NCBI RefSeq assembly: GCF_051027545.1
Contig: NZ_CP194902.1
Location: 2,356,001-2,420,000, forward strand
Reading direction: 5' to 3'
DNA length: 64,000 bases
Origin: Methylocaldum sp002005105
GTDB lineage: Bacteria; Pseudomonadota; Gammaproteobacteria; Methylococcales; Methylococcaceae
Shown here: in pieces, positions 8,296 through 17,205 of the stretch
Position numbering within the stretch: the first letter of the stretch is position 1
How the letters are laid out: every line of letters begins with the position of its first letter
Notes under the pieces: generated by a model
The model's input: the letters and a program-made list of their open reading frames with translations, nothing else
Database searches by the model: none
What the model was told of the DNA's origin: nothing
Made by a program: the position numbers and the translations under genes

Positions 8296-9033
8296 TTATG
8301 CCTGAACGAAATGCCTCAGGATGGATGTTAAATCGGCCATTCCCGCCACTAAGTTCGCTTCGATTTCCATCATTGTAATTTCGGCTGCCGTTTTTCCCGC
8401 CGCCCAATTGGCAATCACGGCGCAGCAGGCGTAATCGATGCCGAGTTCGCGTGCCAGGGCGGCCTCCGGCATACCGGTCATTCCGACGAGATCGCAGCCG
8501 TCGCGTTCCATGCGGTTGATTTCCGCCGCGGTTTCCAGCCGCGGCCCCTGGGTACAGCCGTATACGCCGTCATCGATGATACTGACGCCCGCCACTTGAG
8601 CTGCGGTCAATATCTTTTCCCGCAACCATGGACTGTAGGGGTGAGTGAAATCGACGTGGGTTACCAGTTCGAGATCAGTCTCGAAAAACGTGTGTGGCCG
8701 TCCGTACGTGTAATCGATGATTTGGTTTGGAACGGCGATTTTTCCCGGCACCATATCGGCGCGGATTCCTCCTACCGCGGCTATCGCCAGAATGCTGGCC
8801 GCACCGGCTTCTTTCAGCGCCCAGATGTTTGCGCGGTAATTGATCTTGTGTGGCGGAATGATGTGCGGGTTGCCATGGCGCGCCAGAAACACCAGTTCTT
8901 GCTGATGAAAATGGCCAAAAACCAGTTCTGAAGAAGGATCTCCATACGGCGTGGCGATTCGCTCACGCCGGACAATCGTGAGATCAGGGAGCCGTGTGAG
9001 ACCGGTTCCCCCGATGATGGCCATTAAAGTCAT
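8296..9033 (-). CDS. mtnP: S-methyl-5'-thioinosine phosphorylase (MTAP/PNP family)
   Basis: A 245-residue phosphorylase. Landmarks are GGTG (8-11), RHG (52-54), the QGPRLETAAEI block (162-172) and MTGMPE (185-190). The base-specificity region reads NW (209-210) in place of the Asp-Tyr-Asp of adenine-type MTA phosphorylases, which favours a 6-oxopurine substrate such as methylthioinosine. The ATG at 9033 has AGGGAG six bases upstream and is better than the longer frame. It is the last gene of nagZ-hpt-mtnP, 14 bases after hpt. The product would feed hypoxanthine to the neighbouring Hpt. Confidence 0.85.
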   Translation of the reverse strand: MTLMAIIGGTGLTRLPDLTIVRRERIATPYGDPSSELVFGHFHQQELVFLARHGNPHIIPPHKINYRANIWALKEAGAASILAIAAVGGIRADMVPGKIAVPNQIIDYTYGRPHTFFETDLELVTHVDFTHPYSPWLREKILTAAQVAGVSIIDDGVYGCTQGPRLETAAEINRMERDGCDLVGMTGMPEAALARELGIDYACCAVIANWAAGKTAAEITMMEIEANLVAGMADLTSILRHFVQA

Positions 9034-9047
9034 GACAGCTCCCTTTA

Positions 9048-9599
9048 TCAATAAACGTGCTTGCAGGCGAAGATGCCCGGCCAATTGCGAAGATAGCTTT
9101 TATAATCCATGCCGAATCCGAACAAATAGCGATCTTCGGCTTCCAATCCGATGAAATCGGCTCGGCAAGGTTTCTCCTTATTCAATTTCTTGTCTACGAC
9201 AACAGCCGTGTACACGGCTTCGGCGCCTTCTTCGAGGCAGTATTTCCGAATCTCAGCCAGGGTGATGCCCTCATCCAGGATGTCGTCGATGATCAGTACT
9301 GTCCGATCACGGAGGGGGATGCTAGGCTTCAAGAGCCAGCGAATTTCGCTGCCGCGGGTTTCTCCCTGGTAGCGGCCGGCCTTGATGGAGTCGATTTCCA
9401 AGGGGAAGCGCAGACGCAGGGCAATCTCTGCGGTGGGAATGATGCCGCCGTTGAGAACCGAGAGCAACAAAGGGGTCTTATCGCCGATGAGTGTAGTGAT
9501 CTCGGCCGCCATGCGGTCGAGGGCCGAGTTGACCTCGTTTTCCGAAAAAAGGCAGTCGGCTTCGGCTATTACTCGTTCGATTTCTTCCGATTTGTTCAT
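9048..9599 (-). CDS. hpt: Hypoxanthine-guanine phosphoribosyltransferase
   Basis: A 183-residue type I phosphoribosyltransferase. The PRPP-binding loop VLIIDDILDEGITL is at 101-114, and VLNGGIIPTAEI near 48-60 is the family's pyrophosphate-binding loop. It converts hypoxanthine or guanine and PRPP to IMP or GMP. Its start overlaps the nagZ stop as ATGA, and mtnP follows immediately. Together they form a salvage pair that takes hypoxanthine from methylthioinosine cleavage. Confidence 0.93.
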   Translation of the reverse strand: MNKSEEIERVIAEADCLFSENEVNSALDRMAAEITTLIGDKTPLLLSVLNGGIIPTAEIALRLRFPLEIDSIKAGRYQGETRGSEIRWLLKPSIPLRDRTVLIIDDILDEGITLAEIRKYCLEEGAEAVYTAVVVDKKLNKEKPCRADFIGLEAEDRYLFGFGMDYKSYLRNWPGIFACKHVY

Positions 9600-10642
9600 G
9601 CGAGTCCCGGTTGTTCGTTGATAGATGCGATCAGTTCTGTGGCGCGCTGCCAGTCAGTGCTCGCCAATAAGGCATTACGATCCATGGAAAAACGTCCCCG
9701 CATGCGCTGGAGGCGGGGCTCGCGTTCTGTGCTGGAATGATTCGTCAAGGATTCGAGGACTTCGCCCGCGGCGTCGGGCATGTTGCAGACCAGTACCATG
9801 TCGCAGCCCGCTTCGAGCGCTAGCCTGGCGCGGTCAACATGATTTCCGGCAAATGCTGCGCCGGCCATGGATAAGTCGTCGCTGAACACGGTTCCGTCGA
9901 ATCCGAGCCGGCGGCGAAGAACTTCTTGAATCCAAAAAGATGAAAAACCGGCCGGCCGCTCATCGATTTCCGCGTAAATCACGTGGGCCGGCATGATTCC
10001 CTCCAATCCGAATTCGATGAGGGCGCGGAATGGCAGTAAATCGCGGTTTTCGATTTCGTCCATGCTGCGGTGGTCGATCGGCAGTGCCAGATGGGAGTCT
10101 TCCGCCACGCCGCCATGACCGGGAAAGTGCTTGCCCACGGATGGCATTCCGGCTCGTCTCATACCTCTCGCAAAAGCCCGGGCGAGTTGTGCGGTTTCGA
10201 AAGGATCGCGGGAAAACGCGCGATTGCCGATGATGTCGCTGACGCCCGAGTCGACATCCAAAACGGGCGCGAAACTGAAATCGATATCGACGGCCCGAAG
10301 TTCCGCCGCCATAAGCCAACCGGCCGTTTCGGCCGCTGTTTCGGAGTGGTCCGGTTGCCCATTTGCTATCTCGTGATAACGGGCGGCGGGCGGCAATCGT
10401 GTAAATCCTTCGCGGAAGCGTTGTACGCGACCACCCTCGTGATCCACTGCGATCAGAATTTCGGGGCGTAACGCGCGAATCTCCCCCACGAGATTCATGA
10501 GTTGCCTCGGCGACTCGTAGTTCCGACTGAACAAAATGAGCCCGCCTGCGGCGGGGTGGGTCAATTTGTCCTTTTCATCGGGGCTTACGGTTAGGCCCTG
10601 TAGATCGAGCATCACAGGCCCTAGCGGCTTAGATGGTTTCAT
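9596..10642 (-). CDS. nagZ: Beta-N-acetylhexosaminidase NagZ
   Basis: A 348-residue GH3 glycosidase. DHEGG (67-71), KHFPGHG (171-177) and DSH (182-184) are the family signature, with the catalytic dyad Asp/His in the latter loop and the nucleophile Asp in SDDLSMAG near 255. The cytoplasmic enzyme removes N-acetylglucosamine from imported anhydro-muropeptides in cell-wall recycling. I took the ATG at 10642; a GTG at 10672 in frame is possible. It is first in the nagZ-hpt-mtnP operon. An AmpG-like importer for its substrate lies at 24948-26279. Confidence 0.93.
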   Translation of the reverse strand: MKPSKPLGPVMLDLQGLTVSPDEKDKLTHPAAGGLILFSRNYESPRQLMNLVGEIRALRPEILIAVDHEGGRVQRFREGFTRLPPAARYHEIANGQPDHSETAAETAGWLMAAELRAVDIDFSFAPVLDVDSGVSDIIGNRAFSRDPFETAQLARAFARGMRRAGMPSVGKHFPGHGGVAEDSHLALPIDHRSMDEIENRDLLPFRALIEFGLEGIMPAHVIYAEIDERPAGFSSFWIQEVLRRRLGFDGTVFSDDLSMAGAAFAGNHVDRARLALEAGCDMVLVCNMPDAAGEVLESLTNHSSTEREPRLQRMRGRFSMDRNALLASTDWQRATELIASINEQPGLA

Positions 10643-10734
10643 GGGCGTCCGCCGGAAATACTGAAGGTCCACGATTTTAAACTATAATCGAGCGAACGCG
10701 ACGAGACGCTAACCGAAAGCCACTGGAGAACCTC

Positions 10735-11124
10735 GTGGGAAGATCGAAAATTCTGGCTTTGTTTCTTCTTTTATTTAGTCCGTTAGGTTATGGCATGAGC
10801 GGCGAAGGAGACGGTGGAGTCGAATATTTGCCTTTAGAATCGGTGCTGGTAAATCTTGAGGGCAAACGCCATTATCTTAGAGCCGACATTCAACTGTTGA
10901 TCGATAGCAAGGAGCATGCGGAAAAAATCAAAATGCACATGCCGCCTATTCGTCATGCGTTGATTATGCTCTTTTCGAATCGCAATCCCGAGCAGCTTTC
11001 TGCTGTGGACGAGCGGGAGAAGCTTCGTCAAGCGGCGTTACAGGATGTCACCAAAACGCTGGAAAAATATGGCGCAGGCGAAGGACTAAAGGATCTCTTT
11101 TTTACCGATTTTCTTATCCAGTAG
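10735..11124 (+). CDS. FliL-like exported protein
   Basis: A 129-residue protein starting at GTG 10735, with CTGGAG nine bases upstream. An N-terminal hydrophobic segment (4-20) acts as signal or anchor. The remainder (VEYLPLESVLVNLEG, LRADIQLLID, RHALIMLFSNRNPEQL, ending DLFFTDFLIQ) matches the periplasmic domain of FliL, a flagellar basal-body protein that supports the stator. No other flagellar gene is nearby, so it may be one of the stand-alone FliL-like proteins of unknown role. The MIF-like gene follows 12 bases later. Confidence 0.72.
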   Translation: MGRSKILALFLLLFSPLGYGMSGEGDGGVEYLPLESVLVNLEGKRHYLRADIQLLIDSKEHAEKIKMHMPPIRHALIMLFSNRNPEQLSAVDEREKLRQAALQDVTKTLEKYGAGEGLKDLFFTDFLIQ

Positions 11125-11136
11125 TGGAGTTCTTCT

Positions 11137-11481
11137 ATGCCTTATCTGACGATACAGACTAATCGGGAAGTTTCTCCCGACCAGCGCGAGCCGCTGCTGA
11201 CGGCGGCTTCGCGCCTGTTGGCCAAAGAGCTCGGAAAACCAGAGTCCTACGTCATGGTGAGTTTGAACAGCGATGTTCCTATGCTGTTCGGCGGCACCGG
11301 CGAGCCGGCAGCCTATGCGGAACTCAAGAGCATCGGATTGCCCGCCGGCCAGATCAAATCGCTATCCCGTTCAATTTGCAGTTTGCTGGAACAACGGCTC
11401 GATATTCCTCCAGCGCGGGTCTACATCGAATTTACCGATATCAAAGGCAGTCAATGGGGCTGGAACGGCGGGACGTTCTAA
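11137..11481 (+). CDS. MIF/phenylpyruvate tautomerase family protein
   Basis: A 114-residue protein beginning MPYLTIQTNRE. Pro2, exposed after removal of Met, is the catalytic base of the tautomerase superfamily. The segments SYVMVSLNSDVPMLFGG and IPPARVYIEFTDIKGSQWGWNGGTF follow the MIF-like fold. MIF family members form trimers and can tautomerise phenylpyruvate, but the physiological substrate in bacteria is usually unknown. It is probably co-transcribed with the FliL-like gene just upstream. Confidence 0.85.
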   Translation: MPYLTIQTNREVSPDQREPLLTAASRLLAKELGKPESYVMVSLNSDVPMLFGGTGEPAAYAELKSIGLPAGQIKSLSRSICSLLEQRLDIPPARVYIEFTDIKGSQWGWNGGTF

Positions 11482-11499
11482 ACCTTTGGGCCGTTGCCG

Positions 11500-11811
11500 C
11501 TAATGTCCGGCGGCTTCATTGCGGCGTTGGATTTCCTCCATGGCCTTGAGTTGCTCCGGTGTGGCCTCTTTTTGATACTTGGCCTTCCATTCGGCATACG
11601 GCATGCCGTAAATGATTTCTTGCGCCGCCGGATAATCGATGTCGATACCGCGCTCCTTCGCCTCGGCGCTATACCATTTGGCCAGGCAGTTACGGCAAAA
11701 GCCCGCCAAAATCATCAGATCGATGTTTTGCACGTCGGAACGATCGCGCAGATGTTGCAGCAGCCGTCGGAAAGCTGCTGCTTCCAGTTCGATTCGGGTT
11801 TGTTCGTTCAT
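11500..11811 (-). CDS. DUF1244 family protein
   Basis: A 103-residue protein starting MNEQTRIELEAAAFR, with the family hallmark GFCRNCLAKWY (37-47) carrying Cys39 and Cys42. The longer in-frame extension upstream is not conserved in character, so I chose the ATG at 11811. DUF1244 is a short helical family widespread in proteobacteria, and its function is unknown. The paired cysteines could bind a metal. It converges on the MIF-like gene. Confidence 0.85.
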   Translation of the reverse strand: MNEQTRIELEAAAFRRLLQHLRDRSDVQNIDLMILAGFCRNCLAKWYSAEAKERGIDIDYPAAQEIIYGMPYAEWKAKYQKEATPEQLKAMEEIQRRNEAAGH

Positions 11812-12055
11812 AGCTCTGAGTGCTTGGATGTGTTTGAAGATTGGACCGAGGAACCTCGGAATAGCTTCCGTCCGGAGTGCCCCTGGTAACTTGGGGAACG
11901 CTTCTCGCTTCCGGAATGGTGCTTGGCCATGCATACGCTTTCGATGTGTTAAGCTTCGGTTTGCCGGTTTGCAAAGTATTGTCGGATATAATGTTCTGTG
12001 AAATAGTATTTATTATAAGGGAATGAATAGGTAAAGCCGCAGGCGCCGTCCGACT

Positions 12056-12436
12056 ATGGATATTCAAAAAGCCGCCTCTATTTCTGCTTACGCGCTCGCT
12101 GAAATCAAACGGCAGCGGGAACTTATAGCCGTCCAAGGAGTCACTTCGGCTGACCCAAGGATAATGGCTGGCGTAGAAAATGCCAGTATTAATATGGGAG
12201 ACAATAGCGCAGGCGGCGTCGCGTCTTCAGATGAATTGAAAGCCGTCCTGGATCGCCTCAACCAGCCAACTCAACTCAGGAAGGAAGCTGAGGAACAACG
12301 AACTGCCCAATACCAAACGATACTGAGCGCGAGAACGAAGCACGCGCTAAATGCCTATCGCGCACAATTCGATTTGCCGCAATATGAGGCAAAAAGCGCT
12401 CTCAGCCAGATGTTGGGTGTGGACGTCTACGCCTGA
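12056..12436 (+). CDS. Hypothetical protein, 126 aa
   Basis: A predicted soluble protein with no signal peptide or membrane segment. The N-terminal part (IQKAASISAYALAEIKRQREL) looks helical. The middle is glycine- and asparagine-rich (ENASINMGDNSAGG), and the C-terminal half is a charged helix-forming region. I recognise no family. A perfect TATAAT at 11987-11992 lies about 65 bases before the start, but without a good -35 box. yciB follows 32 bases downstream. Confidence 0.5.
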   Translation: MDIQKAASISAYALAEIKRQRELIAVQGVTSADPRIMAGVENASINMGDNSAGGVASSDELKAVLDRLNQPTQLRKEAEEQRTAQYQTILSARTKHALNAYRAQFDLPQYEAKSALSQMLGVDVYA

Positions 12437-12468
12437 CTCCTAATCTCTTTTTTACCTATGCCCGAACT

Positions 12469-13011
12469 ATGAAATTGCTGTTCGATTTTTTCCCGATTTT
12501 TCTCTTTTTTATCGTTTTTAAGATTTCCGATATTTACGCTGCAACTCTCGCCGCTATCGTAGCGACTGCGGTACAAGTGGCGGTCACGTGGTTAAAGACG
12601 CGCAAAGTCGAGCCTATGCATTTGGTCTCGCTGGCAATCATCGTTATCTTCGGTGGTGCAACCTTATTCTTGAAAGATGAACTTTTCATCAAGTGGAAAC
12701 CGACTGTACTCAATTGGCTGTTCGGCATGGCCTTTCTCGGTAGTCAACTATTCGGCAAGCGAACACTGATCGAGCGCATGCTAGGTAATCAAATTGAACT
12801 GCCGGATTTGGTTTGGCGCCGATTGAATCTGAGTTGGGCCACGTTCTTCGTCGCGCTCGGTGGTGTCAATCTTTTTGTTATTTACAATTTCAGTACAGAG
12901 ACTTGGGTCAACTTCAAGCTCTTCGGCCTTTTGGGGCTAACGTTCGTGTTTGTCATTGCCCAGTCCATCTATCTATCTCGTTTTTTGCCCGAACCCAATC
13001 CGGAGGAGTAG
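12469..13011 (+). CDS. yciB: YciB inner-membrane septation protein A
   Basis: A 180-residue polytopic protein with about five hydrophobic segments, starting MKLLFDFFPIFLFF. The segments KISDIYAAT, GMAFLGSQLFGKRTLIERML and LNLSWATFF match the YciB/IspZ family, implicated in cell envelope integrity and division. The start of yciI is set by a GGAGGAG at the very end of this gene, so the two are translationally linked. Confidence 0.9.
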   Translation: MKLLFDFFPIFLFFIVFKISDIYAATLAAIVATAVQVAVTWLKTRKVEPMHLVSLAIIVIFGGATLFLKDELFIKWKPTVLNWLFGMAFLGSQLFGKRTLIERMLGNQIELPDLVWRRLNLSWATFFVALGGVNLFVIYNFSTETWVNFKLFGLLGLTFVFVIAQSIYLSRFLPEPNPEE

Positions 13012-13015
13012 TTTT

Positions 13016-13315
13016 TTGCTCTACGCCATTATTTGTGAGGATGCTGAGGGAAGTCTGCCAAATCGTCTCGAAGCGCGTCCTGCGCATCTCGATCGGTTGA
13101 AAGCGCTGCAAGCCGAGGGGCGGTTGATTTTGGCAGGTCCCCATCCGGCTGTCGATTGCGAAGATCCGGGCGAAGCCGGGTTCACCGGCAGCTTGATCGT
13201 TGCCGAATTCTCCAGTCTGGCAGCTGCTCAAGCATGGGCAGATGAGGACCCTTATCGTCTGGCGGGCGTGTATGCTCGGGTGACGATCAAACCGTTCAAG
13301 AAGGTGCTTCCATAA
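13016..13315 (+). CDS. yciI: YciI family protein
   Basis: A 99-residue YCII-domain protein read from a TTG start at 13016. The start is supported by GGAGGAG overlapping the yciB stop and by the first residues LYAIICED, which match the usual YciI beginning. Longer frames that start inside yciB lack support. The conserved RPAHLDRLKAL and LILAGPH segments are present. The domain has a ferredoxin-like fold; its physiological reaction is uncertain. Its stop overlaps the bolA start by one base (TAATG). Confidence 0.85.
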   Translation: MLYAIICEDAEGSLPNRLEARPAHLDRLKALQAEGRLILAGPHPAVDCEDPGEAGFTGSLIVAEFSSLAAAQAWADEDPYRLAGVYARVTIKPFKKVLP

Positions 13316-13605
13316 TGATAAGTCGAGTCGAAAAAATCAGGAGCCGACTGGAAGAGGTGCTCTCGCCGGTACATTTGGAAGTTACCGACGATAGTATGGC
13401 GCACGCCGGCCATGCAGGTGCCATGGAAACCGGCGGTGGGCATTTTTACGCCACTATCGTGTCTGAGATGTTTGAAGGAAAGAGTTCGGTTCAGCGGCAC
13501 CAGTTGGTCTATCGTGCGCTGGGCGACTTGATGCAGAAAGAGATACACGCTTTCAGTATGAAGGCTTTTACTCCACTTGAATTTCAACAAAAAGGAAATG
13601 CGTAA
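13315..13605 (+). CDS. BolA family protein
   Basis: A 96-residue BolA-fold protein: an N-terminal helix (VEKIRSRLEEVLSPVHLEV), the loop DDSMAHAGHAG with several histidines, HFYATIVSEMFEGKSSVQRHQLVY, and a C-terminal helix with IHAFSMKAFTP. BolA proteins partner monothiol glutaredoxins in iron-sulfur trafficking and may bind nucleic acid. It sits in yciB-yciI-bolA-ppiC, with one-base overlaps or direct abutment on both sides. Confidence 0.9.
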   Translation: MISRVEKIRSRLEEVLSPVHLEVTDDSMAHAGHAGAMETGGGHFYATIVSEMFEGKSSVQRHQLVYRALGDLMQKEIHAFSMKAFTPLEFQQKGNA

Positions 13606-14607
13606 ATGAAGACATATTCACTTGTCGCCGCTATCGCCAGCGTATTGGTTATCGCGGGATGCAATAACGTTGGCACTGATGGCCAAAAGGGTGCGACAAG
13701 CACGACTGAGGCCCCGACGGCTGAAAACTCAGTCGCCGTAGTCAACGGCAGACCGATCAGTAGAGCCGCAGTCGATATCTTATCGGCGGAACTGGCTCAG
13801 CGCCGCGGGGACAACGGGATATCGGAAGAAAAAATCATCGATGAACTGATTAAACGAGAACTATTGCGCCAAGAGGCCGAGGCCCAGCAGCTGACCAATG
13901 ATCCGAAATACGCCGCGCGCGTGGAAAATGCCGATCGAATGGTTTTGTCGCAAATTGCCGCGGAACATTTCATCAACAGCGCTGCGATTTCCGACGAAGA
14001 TTTGAAGAAAGAATATGACCAGCGCGTTGGTTCGATGAAGTTGACGGAGTACAAAGCCAGGCACATTCTGGTGGATACCGAGCAGGCGGCGAAGGACGTC
14101 ATTAAGCGACTACAAAAAGGGGAAAAGTTCGCGGATATCGCGAAGAAAGTTTCCAAGGATCCTGGCTCCAAGGGAAGTGGTGGCGACTTGGGCTGGTTTA
14201 ACCCGCAGCAGATGGTGCCGCCTTTCGCAAACGCGGTAGTTGCTTTAAAGAATGGCGAATTGACCCAAACGCCCGTTCAAACTCAGTTCGGTTGGCACGT
14301 GATCCTGCGTGAAGATTCGCGCGACCAGCCGCCACCGCCCTTTGATGCCGTCAAAGACCAGCTGCGATCCATGATGCAGACACAACGGCTGCAACAACAC
14401 ATTGGAGAGCTGAAAAACAAGGCGAAGATAGAGCAGTTCGAGAAGCCGAAACCGGCTGAGAAACCTGCGATCGATTCGCCGCAGCAGCCCGGTGCTGGCA
14501 CGGCGCCGGAAAAACCGTCGGAAAGTCCTGCTGCGGATCCTTCGCAACAGCAGCCGGAAGGTGGTCCTCAGGAAGACCCCGCTGAATCGCAAGAGCCGGC
14601 CGAATAA
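13606..14607 (+). CDS. Lipoprotein peptidyl-prolyl isomerase (parvulin/SurA-like)
   Basis: A 333-residue protein with lipobox VIAGC (lipid cysteine Cys19). An N-terminal SurA/PrsA-like chaperone region (about 45-135) begins with the VAVVNGRPISR motif. A parvulin PpiC domain lies at about 145-240, containing ARHILVDT and the GGDLGWF block. The C-terminal 60 residues are low-complexity and rich in Pro, Glu, Gln and Ala, probably a disordered tail. It should act on folding of exported proteins from the membrane. It directly follows bolA. Confidence 0.87.
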   Translation: MKTYSLVAAIASVLVIAGCNNVGTDGQKGATSTTEAPTAENSVAVVNGRPISRAAVDILSAELAQRRGDNGISEEKIIDELIKRELLRQEAEAQQLTNDPKYAARVENADRMVLSQIAAEHFINSAAISDEDLKKEYDQRVGSMKLTEYKARHILVDTEQAAKDVIKRLQKGEKFADIAKKVSKDPGSKGSGGDLGWFNPQQMVPPFANAVVALKNGELTQTPVQTQFGWHVILREDSRDQPPPPFDAVKDQLRSMMQTQRLQQHIGELKNKAKIEQFEKPKPAEKPAIDSPQQPGAGTAPEKPSESPAADPSQQQPEGGPQEDPAESQEPAE

Positions 14608-14621
14608 ACTCGCGCTATCCG

Positions 14622-14650
14622 TTAGAGCCGGAGGTGTTTTCCGGCTCTAA
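14622..14650 (+). terminator. Hairpin after the ppiC gene
   Basis: TTAGAGCCGGA and TCCGGCTCTAA form a perfect 11-bp stem with a 7-base loop, 14 bases past the stop. The U-run is missing, so termination efficiency is uncertain. Confidence 0.5.
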
Positions 14651-14766
14651 CCCACATTTCTTCCCTTCGTCGCAGCGGTGCGTGGCGCAGCGCAAAAACG
14701 GTACGCTACCGCGCGCGGAAGGTGGCGATTAAGCGTCGGTTCGCGATTGAAAGATCGGCTCCGACG

Positions 14767-14793
14767 TTCCCGAAGATACCGTTTGCGATTGGA
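14767..14793. repeat. Fragment of the CAATCGCAAACGG dispersed repeat
   Basis: TTCCCGAAGATACCGTTTGC and the bases that follow match, with two differences, the segment at 2703-2729 inside the palindromic element. The copy lies just beyond the 3' end of the diguanylate cyclase gene. Confidence 0.6.
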
Positions 14794-14812
14794 GAAGTAT
14801 GGGAAATGCTGG

Positions 14813-15955
14813 CTAGAAGCCGGCAACGCACTGTTGCGATGTTTCTTGAAAGCTCGGTTCGACAAAGCCGTTGCTGACTACGCAATTTCGACCATTGTTT
14901 TTGGCTCGATACAAAGCTATATCAGCTGCTTCGATAAGGCGGGCCTCGGTGGCATCGATCCCGCTGACCCTGGTTGGGTCCAAAGTGGCTACGCCGATAG
15001 ACAAACTTATCTTCAGCGCCTCGCCATCCTTATCGTAGAACTCGCGATCGGCAATGCGTTGGCGGATTCGTTCTGCTACATCGGTGGCAGCCCGGTTGCC
15101 CGTTCCTGTCGAAAGAAGCGCAACGAACTCCTCGCCGCCATAGCGCGCTAACACGTCGTTGTTGCGCAGCATGGAGCGGATGGTCTGTGCCACGTCGACC
15201 AGCACCCGATCACCGCTTTGATGCCCATAAGTATCATTGATCGTCTTGAAGTGATCGATATCCAGAAATAAACATGACAGACATTCGCCGCTGCGTAGTG
15301 CCCGGTCGATTTCTTCACTGACGCGTTGTTCGAAATATCGCCGGTTGTTGACGCCGGTGAGCGTGTCGATAAGGCTGGTTCGTCGCAGCAGTTCGAAGTT
15401 CAAGGTATTTTCCAGGCATACGCTGAGCACGCAGGCCAGCCGATCCAGAAAATCCGTTGCCATCTGCTCGGAAAAGCGCATGGTGTCGGTACTGGCGAGA
15501 TTTAAACTCCCCATGAGTTTGCCTCGACGATAGAGAGGCAAGAGTGCAACGCTGGACGAAGTATCCGGAAGGCGTGGGAAGAATGCGGCACATTTTTCGG
15601 GTTTGTAGCACCCTAGGTAAGGTCTTAAGGTCTTGCGGAACGTACGGTCCAGGATTTCGCCGCTGGGCAGCAATATAAGATTTGGCTGCTTGTCGACGTT
15701 TAGACCATCCTCTCTGAGGAAGCGCTCGAGTTCGCCTTTTTCGTCGACCAATACGAAGCTAACGGCGTCAAGCTCGAATAGAACGCGAGTGTCTTCCAAC
15801 ACCTGATCGACCAGTTCACGCAGAGAGTTCAGCGTGAGCAAGGTCATTTCCAGCGTTTGGAAGCGATGCAATTTAATCTGGTTCTGCCGAATGCGATCGA
15901 CGAGGTTACCCAGGTGGCTTTGTAGGACGCATAATTCGGTGTAAAGCTCGTCCAA
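14813..15955 (-). CDS. Diguanylate cyclase (N-terminal DUF484/GAF-like domain plus GGDEF)
   Basis: A 380-residue soluble protein. An N-terminal coiled segment and a DUF484/GAF-like sensory domain occupy about 1-205. The GGDEF domain is at about 215-370, with active-site GGEEF at 273-277. RNND (264-267) lies five residues before it, matching the RxxD inhibitory I-site spacing, so the enzyme should make c-di-GMP and be product-inhibited. FLDIDHFKTINDTYGH is the metal/GTP-binding region. No membrane segments are seen. The input signal is unknown. It is a possible source of ligand for the riboswitch at 1690-1766 and the PilZ protein at 18558. Confidence 0.92.
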   Translation of the reverse strand: MDELYTELCVLQSHLGNLVDRIRQNQIKLHRFQTLEMTLLTLNSLRELVDQVLEDTRVLFELDAVSFVLVDEKGELERFLREDGLNVDKQPNLILLPSGEILDRTFRKTLRPYLGCYKPEKCAAFFPRLPDTSSSVALLPLYRRGKLMGSLNLASTDTMRFSEQMATDFLDRLACVLSVCLENTLNFELLRRTSLIDTLTGVNNRRYFEQRVSEEIDRALRSGECLSCLFLDIDHFKTINDTYGHQSGDRVLVDVAQTIRSMLRNNDVLARYGGEEFVALLSTGTGNRAATDVAERIRQRIADREFYDKDGEALKISLSIGVATLDPTRVSGIDATEARLIEAADIALYRAKNNGRNCVVSNGFVEPSFQETSQQCVAGF

Positions 15956-16055
15956 ACTTAGGATCCTTAGTCGGTGCGATGACGCTTATTTTCAGCATAA
16001 AAGCCTAGCATAAGTTTTGGATCGCCATTTTTGATTCGAGCAGGTATCAAAAGTA

Positions 16056-17147
16056 TCAAAATAAGCTGGTTTGCACAGGCGCATCACTAGGACGCTTGAA
16101 TAACTCCGGGTTTAAATGGATTTCGGTGGCGTTAAGCCCGTTTTTCTTGAGAGCCACCAGGAACCGATTCCGGATGAGTTCGGCGTAAATCCCTGACCCG
16201 GAGTGGCGAAGGCCAAAACTAGATTCATACGGTTTACCGCCATGGATATCGCGCAGTCGCGCCAGAACGTGCTTGGCTTTTAGCGGGACATGGGTTTCCA
16301 GCCATTCGCGGAATAATTCTTTCAGTTCGAGAGGAAGGCGCAGCACGATGTAATCGGCGCTGATGGCGCCATGTGCGGCTGCCTGAGCAAGGATGGCTTC
16401 GAGCTCCGCGTCCGTCAGAATCGGAACCACCGGGGCCACCAGTGCGGTCACTGGCACGCCAGCGTCCGCTAGAATGCGAATTGTTTGGAGTCGGCGTTGC
16501 GGGCTCGTAGCCCGCGGTTCCATGATTCGGGCCAACCCCTTGTCAAGCGTGGTAATCGAAATCTGAACTTGGGCCAGATGCTCGCGCGCCATTGCCGAGA
16601 GAATGTCGAGATCGCGTTCGATGAGTGCCGATTTGGTCGTGATATTAACCGGATGGCGGCATTCGTAGAGTACCTCGAGAACTTCCCGAGTAATGCGCCA
16701 TTCCCGCTCGATAGGTTGGTAAGGATCGGTGTTGGCGCCTAAAGCGATTGGAGATGGACGATGGGATTTTTTCGCTAGCTCCTTGCGCAGGAGACTCGCC
16801 GCATCGGATTTGACGAACAGCCGGGTTTCGAAGTCCAGTCCCGGCGACAGTCCCAAGTAAGCATGACTAGGCCGCGCATAGCAGTAAATGCAACCATGCT
16901 CGCAGCCCCGGTAGGCATTGATCGACTGATCGAAAGGGATGTCGGGCGACCGGTTATGGGTGATAATGCTCCGAGCGCTATCGTGTGTTACGGTGGTTGC
17001 TGCCGGGGGCACATCCTCTGCCCACCAGTCGTCGTCGATTTTTTCTCGGACGGTCTCGGAATAGCGGGATTCCCGATTGCTTACGGCCCCTCGGCCTTTT
17101 GTCGGCGAATTCGGAACCCGGATTTTTTGGCATTCATTGTCGCTCAT
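16056..17147 (-). CDS. PA0069-type radical SAM protein
   Basis: A 363-residue protein with a CxxxCxxC iron-sulfur cluster motif in CEHGCIYC (Cys82, Cys86, Cys89), followed by YARPSHAYLG. These are hallmarks of the spore photoproduct lyase-related or PA0069-like radical SAM group. The ATG at 17147 (MSDNECQ) has GGAGGCGAG upstream and is preferred over the longer frame. The function is not established for this family; DNA repair-related roles have been suggested from similarity only. It is divergent from moeA. Confidence 0.87.
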   Translation of the reverse strand: MSDNECQKIRVPNSPTKGRGAVSNRESRYSETVREKIDDDWWAEDVPPAATTVTHDSARSIITHNRSPDIPFDQSINAYRGCEHGCIYCYARPSHAYLGLSPGLDFETRLFVKSDAASLLRKELAKKSHRPSPIALGANTDPYQPIEREWRITREVLEVLYECRHPVNITTKSALIERDLDILSAMAREHLAQVQISITTLDKGLARIMEPRATSPQRRLQTIRILADAGVPVTALVAPVVPILTDAELEAILAQAAAHGAISADYIVLRLPLELKELFREWLETHVPLKAKHVLARLRDIHGGKPYESSFGLRHSGSGIYAELIRNRFLVALKKNGLNATEIHLNPELFKRPSDAPVQTSLF

Positions 17148-17205
17148 ACTCGCCTCCAATAGTACCATTCTCACTGGCACCGAATATTTCCAGATTGGTC
17201 TCGCC

